64,000 nt of DNA from Mercurialis annua (Eukaryota > Streptophyta > Magnoliopsida > Malpighiales > Euphorbiaceae), in assembly GCF_937616625.2 (NCBI RefSeq), contig NC_065571.1, positions 14,386,501 through 14,450,500 on the forward strand, written 5' to 3'. Under the pieces are notes generated by a model. It was not told the origin of the DNA and did not search any database. It was given only the letters and a program-made list of their open reading frames with translations. Positions 33,870 through 44,990 of the stretch are shown piece after piece. How positions within the stretch are numbered: position 1 is the first letter of the stretch; every line of letters starts with the position of its first letter. The translations under genes and the position numbers were made by a program.

Positions 33870-35570
33870 ACATATCAACTCCATTTATTGTAAAACCATG
33901 TGAAATGACTAGGTTATCAATTTTTTATGCCATTTCTTAGGCACCTGTTTAAGACCATATAAAGAATTGTGTAACTATAACACTTTCTGTTCCTCACCGT
34001 GTATAACGTAACCCTCAGGTTGGTCAATATAAATTTTCTCATCTAATTCACCGTTCAGAAAAGCAGTTTTAACATCCATTTGGTGTTAAACCAAATTATG
34101 TGGTTAAACTATTAAAATTAGCACTTTAATAGATGTTATTCTAGTAAGAGGTGAACATATATCAAAATAATCATTGTCTTCACATTGTCTATAACTGTTT
34201 GCAACAAGATGAACTTTATATTTTCAATAGTTCTGTCAAGTTTCAATTTATTTTTCAATATTCATGTACAACCAATATTTTTGCATCTAAGGGGGGGGGG
34301 GGGGGGGGGGGGTCAATCAGATGGCATGTCTTATTAGACTCAAGAAAGTCCATCTCATTATTTATAACTTCTTGGTAGAGATTAACAACTAGAAAAGTAA
34401 GAGCTTCTAAGAGGCTAGCACGATCCTCTTTCAAAGTAATAAGAACCATAGTCTTTCAAAATTGTATTTCTTTTACTTCTTCTAATCTATGTTTCTATAT
34501 CATCAATAACTTTATTACTCTTGACTACATGAATATTACTAGATGATTCTTCCCCATTTTTTATCAATTTATAAGAAATTTTTTGTTCATAAAATCCAGC
34601 ATTAACAAATTCATAATCACATATTCAGTCAAGTCATATAATCTATAAGCTTTGCAATTGAATGGATAACCAATGGAAACACATTCATAAATTTGACTTA
34701 CCAATTTTATTATTTGGGATCAAAAATCCGAACATAAGTTGAACAACCCCAAGTTCTGAACTAAGACAAGTTTGGTTGTATATTCTTCAAAATCACATAA
34801 GGAGAAGTCTTATTATTAGATTTGAAAACTCTATTAAGCATATAGTATACAATCGATAAAATTTCAACCAGTAGCACCATAATCAATCAAACATAAACTA
34901 AAGATTTAGTAAAAGTTGTATTTTTGTCATTCAACATTATCATTCATTTTAGGTGACTAAGGTGTAGTCCTTTCATGTACAATGCCATGTAAACTATAAA
35001 ATTAAATAAACATGCTCGGTTGATATTCAGTTTCTCTATCACTTCAAAATCTTTCAATCTTTTTATCAAATTGAGTATCAATTTTAGCTAAGCATATCAA
35101 GTGCATCACTTTTATTCTTCATCAAATACACATAGGTAAAATCACAGCAGTCATCTATAAAAGTGGTAAAACAACGTTTATAATTTTTAGGTAATGTTCC
35201 ATCAAGTTCACATATATTAATTAAAGTAAATTAAACGGTTCAGATTCTCTAACAACATATTTATATGATATTTTAGTTATTTTAGCTTGATTACAAAATT
35301 CACATTTTTTAAAGTCATTTAAAGACATTAGATATTAATTCTAAACTACTCATAGTACAATTAATTACTTTTTTATTAACACGACAAAGTTTAACATGCC
35401 AAAAATTAAAATAGAATAATATGTAAGCATAAGGTAAATCTTTATTTACATAAATTTTTAATTTAAACAAACAATCAGTCGAAAAACCCTCTTCAATGGA
35501 CAAACCATCCTTAGTAATAGTATGAATATCATCTCGGATAGTTTGCATAAATCAAGTTTTATTTTGGAGA
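33870..35570 (-). pseudogene. Ty1/copia retrotransposon relic: integrase and reverse transcriptase pieces
   Basis: On the minus strand, from right to left: the pre-integrase block FWHVKLCRVNKK (about 35390), zinc-finger-like KKCEFCNQAKI (about 35310), the integrase core block TTFIDDCCDFTYVYLMKNKS (about 35140), and the polymerase blocks HQMDVKTAFLNGELDEKIYI (about 34050-34095) and SLYGLKQVPKKWH (about 33940). The order and motifs are those of Ty1/copia pol. The pieces are in different frames with many stops, and no LTRs are visible. A 22-G run interrupts it at 34291. Confidence 0.8.
34291..34312 (+). repeat. Homopolymer of 22 G
   Basis: Twenty-two consecutive G lie inside the copia relic. 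The length may be inexact because of sequencing or assembly. The small ORFs across it are artefacts of the run. Confidence 0.85.
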
Positions 35571-36340
35571 AAACTAGAGACCAAATATTTGATCATCATA
35601 TGAGTGTGCATCACATTAATTTATATCAAATTCTTTTCTGAAGTAAATATCATTTCATATTGCCAATTTCAGCAAATATAGCTGTCTAGAAATTAGCCAA
35701 TAATATTTCCTTGTCTTTAGCAGTAGTGTATGTTTTGAAAATAACACCATCATAGTAGAAATGACGAGAAGAACTAGTGTCTACTTACAATCCGTCTTAT
35801 CTACCAATAGGGTTGATCTAAAAAATCTTAGGTGTGAATAGTTGTTCAGTCAGGTTAACCTATGATCTAGAGCTAAGCTTGTTCTGGCACTTATGTACCT
35901 GTGACATGGTTTACCGCAGTGTATCAACTGCCCAATGTCATTTCTAAAAAGTGATTATTATATGGCAATATTTTGTATAAGTTCAAATTACAATTGAACT
36001 TTCTCTTAGAACGGTTGTTTGAAACAACAATAACTTCAACTGTATAATTATGTTTTGTTACTTCCTTCATACAAAACTCTCTCTCATAATCTTTTATTTT
36101 GTGACAAAGAATCATAAATAAAATCCTTCCTAGAAGAACATAAAACAACAACAAAAATAGTGATAGAAACAACAAAATAAATTTGTAAATTCTTCCACGA
36201 AGGAAAAATCATTAACTCAAAATTGTAAGAAAACAATTCTAAATACACAAATACAAGATCATTGTCAAGACAGTACAACATCTAGAATGCCAAACAAGTA
36301 CAATACAAGAAGATACAATCTATTTGTCGGAGCCTTACTC
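35571..36340. other. Unassigned DNA between the copia relic and the Tat-like element
   Basis: Hydrophobic minus-strand ORFs (35924-36175, 36084-36281) have no domain I recognise. The 5' part of the copia element (gag) may have decayed here. The left boundary of the Tat-like element is not visible. Confidence 0.4.
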
Positions 36341-38579
36341 CTATGACAACATCTCAGTATCGCCATCCGCGCTCCCAAAGAGCATGCTGTCTTTATAGCG
36401 CTCAGTATGCACCCGACCAGAAGAAGAAGCGTGGTCCCCGTGTCCGCCTAAACCTCCAAGTCCGTGACCTCCTCTCCTGCCGAGAAATACAGGGGGAACA
36501 CTACCACTGTTGACAGGACCCAGCTCCGCCCATCGCAATCTCTCACCCAGAACATCGATGCAGTACTGAAGAAACTAGAGAGAAGTTAGAGCTAAAATTT
36601 CATAGATGCATACATATTGAATAAATCATATTGCATCCTGGAATTTTTATCCTCGTCTGTGTAGATACAGTGCAGAGCTGATCCCTCCAGTAATAGGCCG
36701 CATCGGCCAACTGTATAGCCTCAGACACTTGAACTTATAAAATGGGATAAACACTCAAATAAGCTGACAAGAAGTTCCGGTAAAAACAGAAGCACAAGCA
36801 CATTGAACAATACTTACATGGGAACAGTCAGCAGGCACAAAAGAGTGCATCACGTAAGCAACATGAATGGAATCATGCATAGATCTGTACAGGCCGCTGT
36901 AGCGAGCCGATCTCTCCGGCATCTTGTGCAGTGAGCCAGAAACCATCCCAAAACCTTTTTCGCCAACCGGGACCTAGTCAGAAGATCCAGGCACATCTAT
37001 CCTAGCGCAAAAGGCACGGGCTTCGCGCATGTCGCCTCACTAAGAACTAACGAGACATAAAGTTAGAAAGATAGTAGTAATCAACTTCGGAAGTACAAAA
37101 GAGCCGTAAAAGTGGTACATACATGAGGCCTTCTAGGCGTGCGCTGAGCTCGATCATCAGAAGCATCGGAAGTATCAGGAACCTAAGGCCCTGGCACACC
37201 AACTAGAGGCAACCTACCCAGAAGACAGGGTAACACTAGATCGTCCAAGTAGCTTGGTCGGGGAGCAGATACAAACTTAATTTCCAGACAACCTCTAAGG
37301 TTCGAGCGAAGGGCAAGAGCCACGACATCCCTATAGTACAACATCAACAAGGGTGGATCTCTAGTAACCATACTAGATCTAGGTCAAACTCACCATTAGA
37401 GAACTCGCTCGCCTAAGAACCGGGACTGGAGATTCAGGCCATGCATCAAATAATGCATACCCGATATCTCAATGGCGCCCTGCAGTCAGTTAGGTCAACG
37501 CGCCTTAGGATGGGTATTCCACGAGAAATAGATTTGCAGATAGAGAATTCGCTATAAGAAGGCAATACAGTTCAAAGGAGCTGTCCAATTGATAATAGAA
37601 TGAATACTTACATCAATTTCCATTAGTACGTTCAACTAGTTCCTGCACTCGACTAACCAACGTTGCAGTAAAGTCCGAGAAAAGTCCCAGGACCTCAGAA
37701 GAGGGATGTCAAACGCGGGAGGGTCGCCGAATCTAGTCAAAATTCCCAGCTAGACGGCGCAGACCTGTAAAAAGAAACAACATAGACCGGTTAAACAACA
37801 CGGATGGAAATACATAATGTAAAGCTAAAAGAACGAGAAATTGGACTCACATGCACAACGGGCCACATCCCAGAGATACAAGATCCTCCTCGGACAACTT
37901 GGTCCATACTGAGATACAAATTCACAAGAGCAGCGGACCCCCAATCATAGGTTGCGAAATCCTCTAGAGCAAGAAGCACACACAAGGGTAACGTAGAACT
38001 GGAGTTTAAAAACTCTGTCGTCCCCAGAAGATAAAAGATAAAAGCTCGGGCAACCATCTCTATCATGTCCCTATTCCTAGGAACATAGTTCACATAGTGA
38101 TCCCACAACGCGGTGTACCTAAGGGTCCTACGCTTTACCTCCGGAAAAAAACCAAGTAACCCTGTGATGTACGCCGCTCTCCAACAATAACGGAAAATAC
38201 CACTGTTAAAAAGTACCGGCTGACCGCCAAAAGGCACCCTTGTGATCAGCAAAAAATCCAAAGGAGTAATAATCAGCTCCACCACTGGTAGATGGAAAGT
38301 GTGGGTAGTATACATCCATCGCTCCATTAGAGCAAGCAATGAAGTGTTGTCGCAGATCCTCGTCGCAGTAACCAGAGAGCCAACCAAGCGACCAAAGCCT
38401 ACTTCATCTACCCGGAACAGGACAACCTCAAGCAGAACGTCATACCAGCTTCGAGCATCCACAAAGTTAATAGAAGTACATAATGGGTCTCCACTGTAAA
38501 AACACAAAGAAAAAAATAGCGGAATTAGATTTTCCATAAAGAATACAAGAACAGCGAAACGATTCACCCAGAGCAGGGT

Positions 38580-38705
38580 CCACAAGGAGTACTGGCGCCA
38601 CCACCAGGGCGCCAAAAGTACTGGCGGCGGCGCTAGTACACATTGGCGTCGGCGCCACTCCAACTAGCACCAGCGCCGCCATTCTAACTAGCGCCGACGC
38701 CACTG
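38580..38705. repeat. GC-rich palindrome cluster built on TGGCGCC/GGCGCCA
   Basis: GGCGCC and near variants (GGCGTCGGCGCC, GGCGGCGGCGCTAG, CAGCGCCGCC) recur with AGTACT words in about 125 bp. The patch is GC-rich in an AT-rich setting. It lies in the 5' part of the antisense gene, just upstream of the main PMD exon. Confidence 0.6.
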
Positions 38706-39067
38706 ATTTCCCCTTTCCCGTGACCTTTTTTTGTGAACCCAACAAATGTTTGAGCAAATTTTGGACATTTTTTGAACATACGAACAGTTGCAATATTTGT
38801 TAAATCAGAAAAAGCTCAGAAAAAATGTACCCTAGGCTGAAATCCAGAGCAAATATGCCTCTCCATGCCTAAAAAAGTGGGACCTCCTGGCCCGCCTCTA
38901 AAAGAGTCGAATCCCTGATAGCTTGTCGATCGGGATCTCTACACATCTCTGAAAACTATCAGAGGGGTGCCATACTGCGAACCAGACAGTATTTGCAAAA
39001 TTGAGAGAATTGAAAAGTTAGAAAGAAGAAATGAGAGAGAAAGTAAGGAAAGGCTCCTTACCAAGTG

Positions 39068-39073
39068 TATATA
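39068..39073 (-). promoter_or_regulatory. TATA-like box for the antisense gene
   Basis: In reverse complement the sequence reads CCTATATACACTTGG, followed by a pyrimidine-rich leader-like stretch (38990-39060). The position, ~580 bases upstream of the first PMD exon, fits a promoter. This is inference from motif and spacing only. Confidence 0.45.
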
Positions 39074-39179
39074 GGCAAGCCCATAAAGGACAATCTTAGC
39101 CTTGAATTACCCTTATGCCTAAAAATAGGCATACTAGAAATATTACCTCCAAACTGTCAAAGCCTCGAGCTTCCTAACT

Positions 39180-39800
39180 ATAATACTCTAGATGATTATC
39201 AAAAGATACCTCAGAGGATTATCTGAAAATATCCCCGAAGACCAGAAATACAAGATTTTCCATAGAGGACCGAATTAGAGATATAATTACCCCATAGGAT
39301 CAGAATTACCGTAGAGGATCAGCTCAGACTACTCAGATTCCATCAAAGGATCAGATTGGAAACACAGCCGCTCAGAATTTTCCTAGAGGATAAGATTGGA
39401 GACACAGTCGCCCTAGATGATCAAATTTACCCCAGAGGATCATAATTACTACAGAGGATCAGGTCAGACTACTCATATTTCCCTAGAGGATTATATTAGA
39501 AACACAACCGCTCAGAATTTTCCCCAGAGGATCAGATTGGAAACATAGTCGCCCCAGAGGATCAGAATTACCCCAGAGGAACAGATTTTCCCAAGACAAT
39601 CAGATTCGAAACACAACCGCTCCAAGGATTGGATAAGAAATATAGCCGCCGGAGAGGATGGAATGCAGAGCACGGTACTTTCCTAAAGGATTAGGCGATA
39701 AATAATTCCCAGAGGATCAACTAAGCAAATTTCTCTAGAGGACCGAATTAGAAACATTGTTACCCCAAATTACATATTACAAAATTTCCCTAGAGGATCA
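39180..39800. repeat. Tandem repeat field with AGAGGATCAGA-type units
   Basis: About twenty variants of AGAGGATCAGAWT, each followed by WYCCCC or WTTTCC blocks, cover this region. A higher-order unit with CAGACTACTCA and CCGCTCAGAATTTTCC recurs at about 39319 and 39456 (period ~137). The field sits where Tat/Ogre elements keep hypervariable 3' untranslated tandem repeats. Confidence 0.75.
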
Positions 39801-39939
39801 TTCTAGAACCAGAAGATGGGATTAAAACGGCCAACAATATAATGAATTGCAACTCCCAGAATATCATAACAACGGTCTAACCCTACACGCCAGACGCTGG
39901 ACAAAGGAGAATCTAGTGTCAAGAAGACACCCATATATT

Positions 39940-40200
39940 GTCTGCAATAGTTCAAATAAACTTCAAACACTTCCGCTAGTTGTGGAATAACTACAAAATC
40001 CAGGCACCTACACAATAGGATGGCCCTTGGGTCAGCCAAGGGGATGATGTTCCCTCTACAAATCTAAGAGGCTTGAATAGGATAATTACCAGGAAGCTAC
40101 GCAATAGGGTGGCCCTTGGGACGGTCATGGGGATGTTGTCCCTTCTACAAACCTAAGAAGTACCAGATAAAATAATTACCAGGGTCCAAGCCATTGGATC
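39940..40200. repeat. Subrepeats with CCCTTGGG and CCTCTAC words
   Basis: Blocks reading GCAATAGGRTGGCCCTTGGG, then GGGGATG and CCYTCTACAAA, repeat with a period of roughly 85 bp. The same subrepeats, diverged, occupy 5650-5840 and 6403-6593 in the left relic, which links the two elements. Confidence 0.7.
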
Positions 40201-40456
40201 ACTCTCAAGACGGCTGGGAGTTTATAACGCCATTCCACGGGGCACACAACAGGCAGTTCAAACTCAATGGACGACCTTCTGGACAGCTCAGAAGACTTAC
40301 TCCAGGCCAGATGCGGAGTAGACCAGAATTAGGGAGCATGAAGTTAGAAGCATGCACCACGACGAGTAATGCTCAGGTTAGGGCATTAACAAACCAACGG
40401 CAAGTGAGTACCTACGTGGACAATATCCTTATCGCTTGTCTAACACCGAGTTACTT

Positions 40457-40497
40457 CTTTAACAAGAATTGACATGCTTTGTCAATTCTTGTTAAAG
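40457..40497. repeat. Perfect 18-bp hairpin directly before the polypurine tract
   Basis: CTTTAACAAGAATTGACA (40457-40474) pairs perfectly with 40480-40497 across a 5-nt loop. Three bases later the purine tract GGGCAAAC runs into the LTR start TGTAAACACC at 40509. The left relic keeps a decayed form at the same place (around 6960-7000 and 6208-6250, TTGACAAGAATTGAC then TCGATTCATATCAAA). The hairpin is therefore a family feature and not a chance palindrome. Confidence 0.85.
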
Positions 40498-40508
40498 ATA
40501 GGGCAAAC

Positions 40509-42745
40509 TGTAAACACCTATTTTTCGAATAGGTAAAAAGTGATAAGGGACTGAAGCGTCCTATAGTGATTTTTAGAGAAATTCGTCCGGGTGTCATAAT
40601 ATTTTTTCCATAGCTGGTGTCATAATATTTTTTCCTATAAATTGCCATGAAACTGGAGTAGAAAGTATGTTTTAGGTCCGTCTTATTGCTTTTATTCAAT
40701 TAAATTTGAATATGTTGATTCTCTGCACTTAGGGAGCATGTTAGAAAAACTGCATCTTTTTGTGTTCTTGGCGTGTTTGTCGTTTTTTTCATTAAAACTG
40801 CCTTAGGAAGCATGATTTAGGGTGTTTAATGCTTATTTAATCATCTTAGATCCATTCCAAAATGTTTATATTTTGTTTTCGTGGGTTTAATGTCTGTTTG
40901 AGCGTGTTTGCATGAAAAATTGTCGAGCAAAACGACCAAAAAATGAAGTTGCTGCCTCTGACAGAACCAACGCCCCCACCACTACAAACGGCGCCGCCAA
41001 AAGTTCCACCACTGTAGTTTGCGCCCCGGATCATCCTTTCTTGCTTCCTAGATTCGACTCCCAGATTTTCCAGAATCCAACTCAGACTAGTTTTCGTGTT
41101 TTTGGGGTCGTTTAAGTTCAGGCCATGTTTGAGCCAGATTGAGGGTTTTTGATGTACTTTGCTTTTCTGCATTGTAATGGGCTACAACTAATGTAATTCA
41201 AGCCTTGGAGCCTAAACTTGTAATCCAAGATATAAGCCGGGCCCATGAGTCCGCGAACTAACGAACCCAGGCACTTCCAGACCGATTTTTGGGTCCACCA
41301 AACTTTGAATTGACCTCGGTTCAAACTAGGGGTGTACATGGTTTGATTTGACTGGTTTATCATTAATATTTTAGATCAAACCAACTATACTGGTTTGATA
41401 AATTTTCAAAATAAAATCAAATCAAACAGATCATAAACTAGCAAAATTGGTTTGGTTTGATTTTATAATTTTTTTCTTTAAAACCAGTTTAAACCATTAA
41501 CAAACAATTATTATTTTTATCATCTAAGATAAAAAAAATTAATAATTTAAAATTGTTTATTTATCATAAAAATAAATTATATTTATGTAACAAATTATAA
41601 TGATGACAAACAATAAAAAAATATTTTATAAATTTTTTATATTATAAATTTTATATTTTATTAATATGATATCTTAATAGTATAGAGATGTAACATTTAT
41701 TAATCGATAATAAATATATAAATAGTTATTTTATCATATGATATTTAAATATATTATTTTATCAAGTTCAATTTTCAAAAATAGCGATAGAAATTTTATT
41801 TTTAAGTTATAATATTTATAATTTAACAAAAGTATGTATGTATGTGTATATATTGGTTTGGTTTGGTTTATGTCGGTTTATAATTTTTAAAACCGCAAAT
41901 CAAACCAATAATTACGTTTTTCTATTTTTTAAACCAAAATTAAACCAACAACCTTTCAAACCGTAATATTTAGTTTGATTTGGTTGAATTGGTTTGATTT
42001 GATTGATTTGAATTTTTTCTGTACAGCCCTAGTTCAAACCATTGGAACCGTATCGACAAGACGGACAACTCCATTGTTCCGCCCAAGAACAAGTTCTGAC
42101 CACACTGACAGTCAAATACACGCGAGTGCCAGACACTAAAAAGTCAACGAGGTTTAAAAGTATTTCTCACCTTGTATGCATATCAACTGCCCGTGAGCTT
42201 GTTTGCAATCTCTACAACTTTCAAAAAGCATGTCAATCCAGTATTAACAGGTTAAAGGACTAACCACGTTAATTAGCAATCAAGTCAATTCCAGCCAATC
42301 ACCTAGACATCTTAGGGTTGCATGTAAAATGTAATTAGAGGTTGTATATGATTTCAAGAATCACCTAATAAAAATAATCAAATTTAAACTTTCGATTTTG
42401 ACTTTGTGCATGAAAAATATCCAAATCAGCCAATGCTTATTACTTGTTAGAAACCGCAAGATTTAGATGGATGCTAGGAGTAATTGCTACTTACTAGTGC
42501 ATATTAAGTCATATGTCTGTCAAACGTTTTTACCACGTTTATAAGTGTTTACATTTCCAGCAATATATCATGTGAATTGCAATATATGTCGAAGTGATAT
42601 AGATATATCTAGTAAGTAAAGTAAAATAGAGGTTAATAAGTCAAGTTATACGAGTATTGGGGAGGTCCACAAATCCTAGTGTTTGGTTGGTGTACGGTAA
42701 CCTTACTCATAAGCAAGTAAGGTTATCGAGTCGATGTAAAAGGCA
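40509..42745 (+). repeat. LTR of the Tat/Ogre-like element
   Basis: It starts TGTAAACACC after a polypurine tract. The likely end is CA at 42744-42745, ~18 bases before TGGTGGCGACTCCAC, which resembles the Arg-tRNA-type primer site reported for Ogre/Tat. An hAT MITE (41327-42031 plus 8 bp) lies inside, so the original length would be ~1.5 kb. A short direct duplication of GTCATAATATTTTTTCC occurs at 40596 and 40619. The right end is uncertain. Confidence 0.55.
41327..42031. mobile_element. hAT-type MITE, 705 bp
   Basis: A perfect 8-bp target duplication, GTTCAAAC, is at 41319-41326 and 42032-42039. The ends are TAGGGGTGTACA and, in reverse complement, TAGGGCTGTACA. The eight-base duplication and the TAGGG ends are typical of the hAT superfamily. 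Subterminal copies of GGTTTGATTTG and its reverse complement CAAATCAAACC are plentiful, as expected for transposase binding sites. There is no transposase ORF. Confidence 0.88.
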
Positions 42746-42763
42746 TTTTCTAACTGAGTTTGG

Positions 42764-42775
42764 TGGCGACTCCAC
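42764..42775 (+). promoter_or_regulatory. Primer-binding-site-like motif after the Tat-like LTR
   Basis: TGGCGACTCCAC follows the LTR end and matches the start of the primer site I associate with Ogre/Tat elements (Arg tRNA type). It is followed by ACCTTTTCC rather than a full 18-base match. It implies a second, deleted element to the right that shares this LTR. Confidence 0.4.
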
Positions 42776-43475
42776 ACCTTTTCCAAAACTTGACCAAAAT
42801 AAAGTCTTGTCATAAGTCTGGGCGTACGGGACCCTGAAACCCCCGCTTCCACTCATAACGGGTTACTAAACATAGATGGACTAATAATTTATGTAAAATT
42901 TGTAGGATTTATTTATCTCCCAACATTGTAATTAACGAACGAACGGAATGAATATCCATTTAAGGACCGGAGAAAGCAAACAATCGAATTGCAGGGACCT
43001 GAAAAGATGAAACTGAAGTTCTGAGACCAAATAATTAAAAAATGGAAAACTAAAAGACCTTAGAATGGATTAATTTTTTTCTAAACTCAGTTAAGACATC
43101 AACATGATAATTACATAGCTGCTGAGTTCAATTTAAATTAGCTTATTAAAGTATATTTCTAACCGGTGTAAAAATCATCTAAATGCATGATTAATTGTTT
43201 GCGATAGATCAAATAGATTAAAAATTAAGTTATTTTTTTACAAATTTTATTTTTCCGAAATTTTAATACTAGTTCATTTTCATATAATAATACTGATAAA
43301 TTAAGATATATTTTATAAAATTTAAATTTTTTTTTTTTAATCTTCTACGCGTATTATTTCTAAAACGTAATTATTAATATTACATAATGTCATAATCAAT
43401 TAATCTTTAAAAATAAGATTAGAATTAATGTTAAAATTAAGTTACCATAACTAAAATGTAAAATTTAAATTAAAG
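42776..43475. other. Unassigned, AT-rich; probable remnant of a Tat-like leader then intergenic DNA
   Basis: The first ~100 bases (to about 42880, including GGGCGTACGGGACCCTG) look like retroelement leader. The rest is AT-rich without genes. Confidence 0.4.
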
Positions 43476-43485
43476 TTGCAAAAAC

Positions 43486-43659
43486 GGAAAATACTTACCT
43501 AGATCCGGTTCATGAAAAATTCATAAACATATTCAATGAGGTGTTAGAGAAATGAGAAAAAAAATAATAAGAAGAGAGAGAAAAATATGTTGGATTTTTT
43601 TACACTTCATTGGATAGGTGCATGAAAAATTCATGAACCGGATCTGGACAAGAATTTCC
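43486..43659. mobile_element. Small MITE, 174 bp, Mutator-like
   Basis: The direct repeat TTGCAAAAAC lies at 43476-43485 and 43660-43669. The ends are inverted: AGATCCGGTTCATGAA recurs in reverse complement on the right, and GGAAA...TTTCC forms the outermost bases. A 9- to 10-bp target duplication points to the Mutator superfamily. There is no coding sequence. Confidence 0.75.
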
Positions 43660-43669
43660 TTGCAAAAAC

Positions 43670-44382
43670 TAAGAAGATTTAGATTTTTGTATCTACTATC
43701 TTTTTATACGTGTTTAGCAAATTAGTTGGTTACCTTTGAAGACTTATAATTAACTATACTTACCAAAAACCTTACTAAATCAAAGCAGCAACATATATAG
43801 AAGAGCTAGGCCTCTATACGGAAATAAGTAAATTAGTCAGTCAACATAAAAAGAAAATTATATTATAAATATTTCATTTTATAAAAAATATATTTTACTT
43901 TCCTCCTCAAACTTATGATTACGATTCTAAGATATTTTGTTTTCCTTCCAGCCAATATAGTCCTAAATAAATGTACATATCTCCTGCCATATTTCAATAT
44001 TTTTTATTTGATGTTTTCAATTTTTTATATTTTATATGTTAAGAAAAATAAATAAGCCATATTAAACTTTCCACAATAGTTTTTTTTGTTAAGATATATG
44101 TAACTTCCATAAATTTACAATTTACATGAAGGAAAGAAAATAATTTCATTAAAAAAATGAACTTTTATTTTAGGATAACTAACAACCTGTCATAATCATG
44201 ATTATAAAATATAAGTGTCAGTTGAACAATTTTTATTAGATTTGAAACATAAGTTATCCTCACCAACCAAAACAAAATGACCTCCGACCCATTTTCAACT
44301 TTAAAATTTAATTTAATGAAACCCATCTTTTTTATTTATATATATATTTTTTTATTCATCAACGTTGCTAACTAGCCTTAAA

Positions 44383-44385
<3 letters not shown>
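43670..44385. other. Unassigned AT-rich intergenic DNA
   Basis: No gene, repeat boundary or RNA motif was recognised. Confidence 0.5.

Positions 44386-44441
<56 letters not shown>
44386..44441. repeat. (AT)28 microsatellite
   Basis: A pure alternating AT tract of 56 bases. It is likely to be length-polymorphic. Confidence 0.95.
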
Positions 44442-44443
<2 letters not shown>

Positions 44444-44700
44444 TAAATAAGTTTGTATATACATAAATTTAATCATTTTTTTAAATATATTTCTAGAATG
44501 TAATTTGAATATTTTATTTCACCAATTTTGCGAATTAATTAGAATATATATATGCAAAATCCAACTTATATTTATTTTCCAATTTTATTTTTATAATTTT
44601 TTTATTCTATAGATAATTATTTTACACAATTAATTTTTACTGTCATATTAGGAAGGTTATTTTGATTTAAAATGAGTGCTATGTGCCGAAAGGTAGATTT
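44442..44700. other. Unassigned AT-rich DNA left of the SINE
   Basis: Featureless AT-rich sequence up to the SINE target duplication. Confidence 0.5.
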
Positions 44701-44717
44701 AAATTGACGATTGAATA

Positions 44718-44895
44718 TCAATGGGGTTTGGTTCAAGTGATAAGCGGCTTGATATCTCTAAAACAAGATCTCGGATTCAAGTCTTGTGAATGCAAAAAAT
44801 TCCCACTGGTTAGACCTACCCACCATACTAGGTGCGCGACGCGGGTCGAATCCGGATTAGTCAGGGCGAAGTCTTGGAAGCCAGATGGGCTTACC
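44718..44895 (+). mobile_element. tRNA-derived SINE, 178 bp
   Basis: A 17-bp direct repeat, AAATTGRCGATTGAATA with one mismatch, lies at 44701-44717 and 44896-44912. The inside starts with a pol III A-box-like TGGTTCAAGTGATAAGCGGC and has a B-box-like GGATTCAAGTC ~45 bases later. A GC-richer body ending GATGGGCTTACC follows. Size, promoter boxes and long target duplication fit a plant SINE. A terminal A or T tail is not evident. The 76-residue ORF over it is incidental. Confidence 0.75.
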
Positions 44896-44990
44896 AAATT
44901 GGCGATTGAATAATATCTATTGCAATTTTAATTTTTTTTAAATCTAATTAAAAAAATGATGAAATTTGTGTAAATAAAAAAGAATTTTGC

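Larger units (their letters stand above)
36341..39073 (-). pseudogene. Antisense plant-mobile-domain (PMD) gene, multi-exon and decayed
   Basis: The core is an open stretch at 37791-38663 with the PMD signature LLALMERWMYTTHTFHLPVV, followed by a YVNYVPRNRDM...FYLLGTTEF region. PMD proteins resemble the MAIN/MAIL1 family, and the domain also occurs in retrotransposons and Mutator elements. The main exon looks to run from 38493 (acceptor TTTTTACAG) down to 37851 (donor GTGAGT). Further exon-like pieces with in-frame stops lie at about 37618-37765, 37183-37371 (ALRSNLRGCLEIKFV), 36755-36946 and 36341-36538 (Gly-rich). A TATA-like box on the minus strand lies at 39068-39073. Stops in the smaller exons suggest it no longer makes full protein. 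I read it as the accessory antisense ORF of the Tat-like element rather than a host gene. Confidence 0.65.
36341..42745 (+). mobile_element. Tat/Ogre-like LTR retrotransposon, 3' part, with antisense ORF and LTR
   Basis: In the plus direction the order is an antisense plant-mobile-domain gene (36341-39073), a tandem repeat field (39180-39800), subrepeats (39940-40200), a hairpin (40457-40497), a purine tract, and an LTR from 40509 to about 42745. Antisense accessory ORFs and hypervariable 3' tandem repeats between pol and the 3' LTR are known features of the Tat/Ogre lineage. No gag or pol of this element is in the window. A primer-binding-like TGGCGACTCCAC follows the LTR at 42764. A relic of the same family is at 4527-10369. 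Confidence 0.65.

Noticed and set aside
37791..38663. PMD ORF as an ordinary host gene
   Set aside because: It is antisense within a Tat-like 3' region next to polypurine tract and LTR, and neighbouring exons have stops. The retroelement reading fits better, though not with certainty.
39180..39800. CRISPR-like spaced repeats
   Set aside because: The units are degenerate, spacing is irregular, and the context is a plant retroelement. CRISPR arrays do not occur in plant nuclear DNA.
44386..44441. A regulatory TATA array for the PADRE gene
   Set aside because: It is ~750 bp upstream and a pure AT microsatellite; a nearer TATA run at 44991 is better placed.
44683..44913. 76-aa plus-strand ORF
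   Set aside because: It spans a SINE with pol III boxes and target duplication and is not a protein gene.
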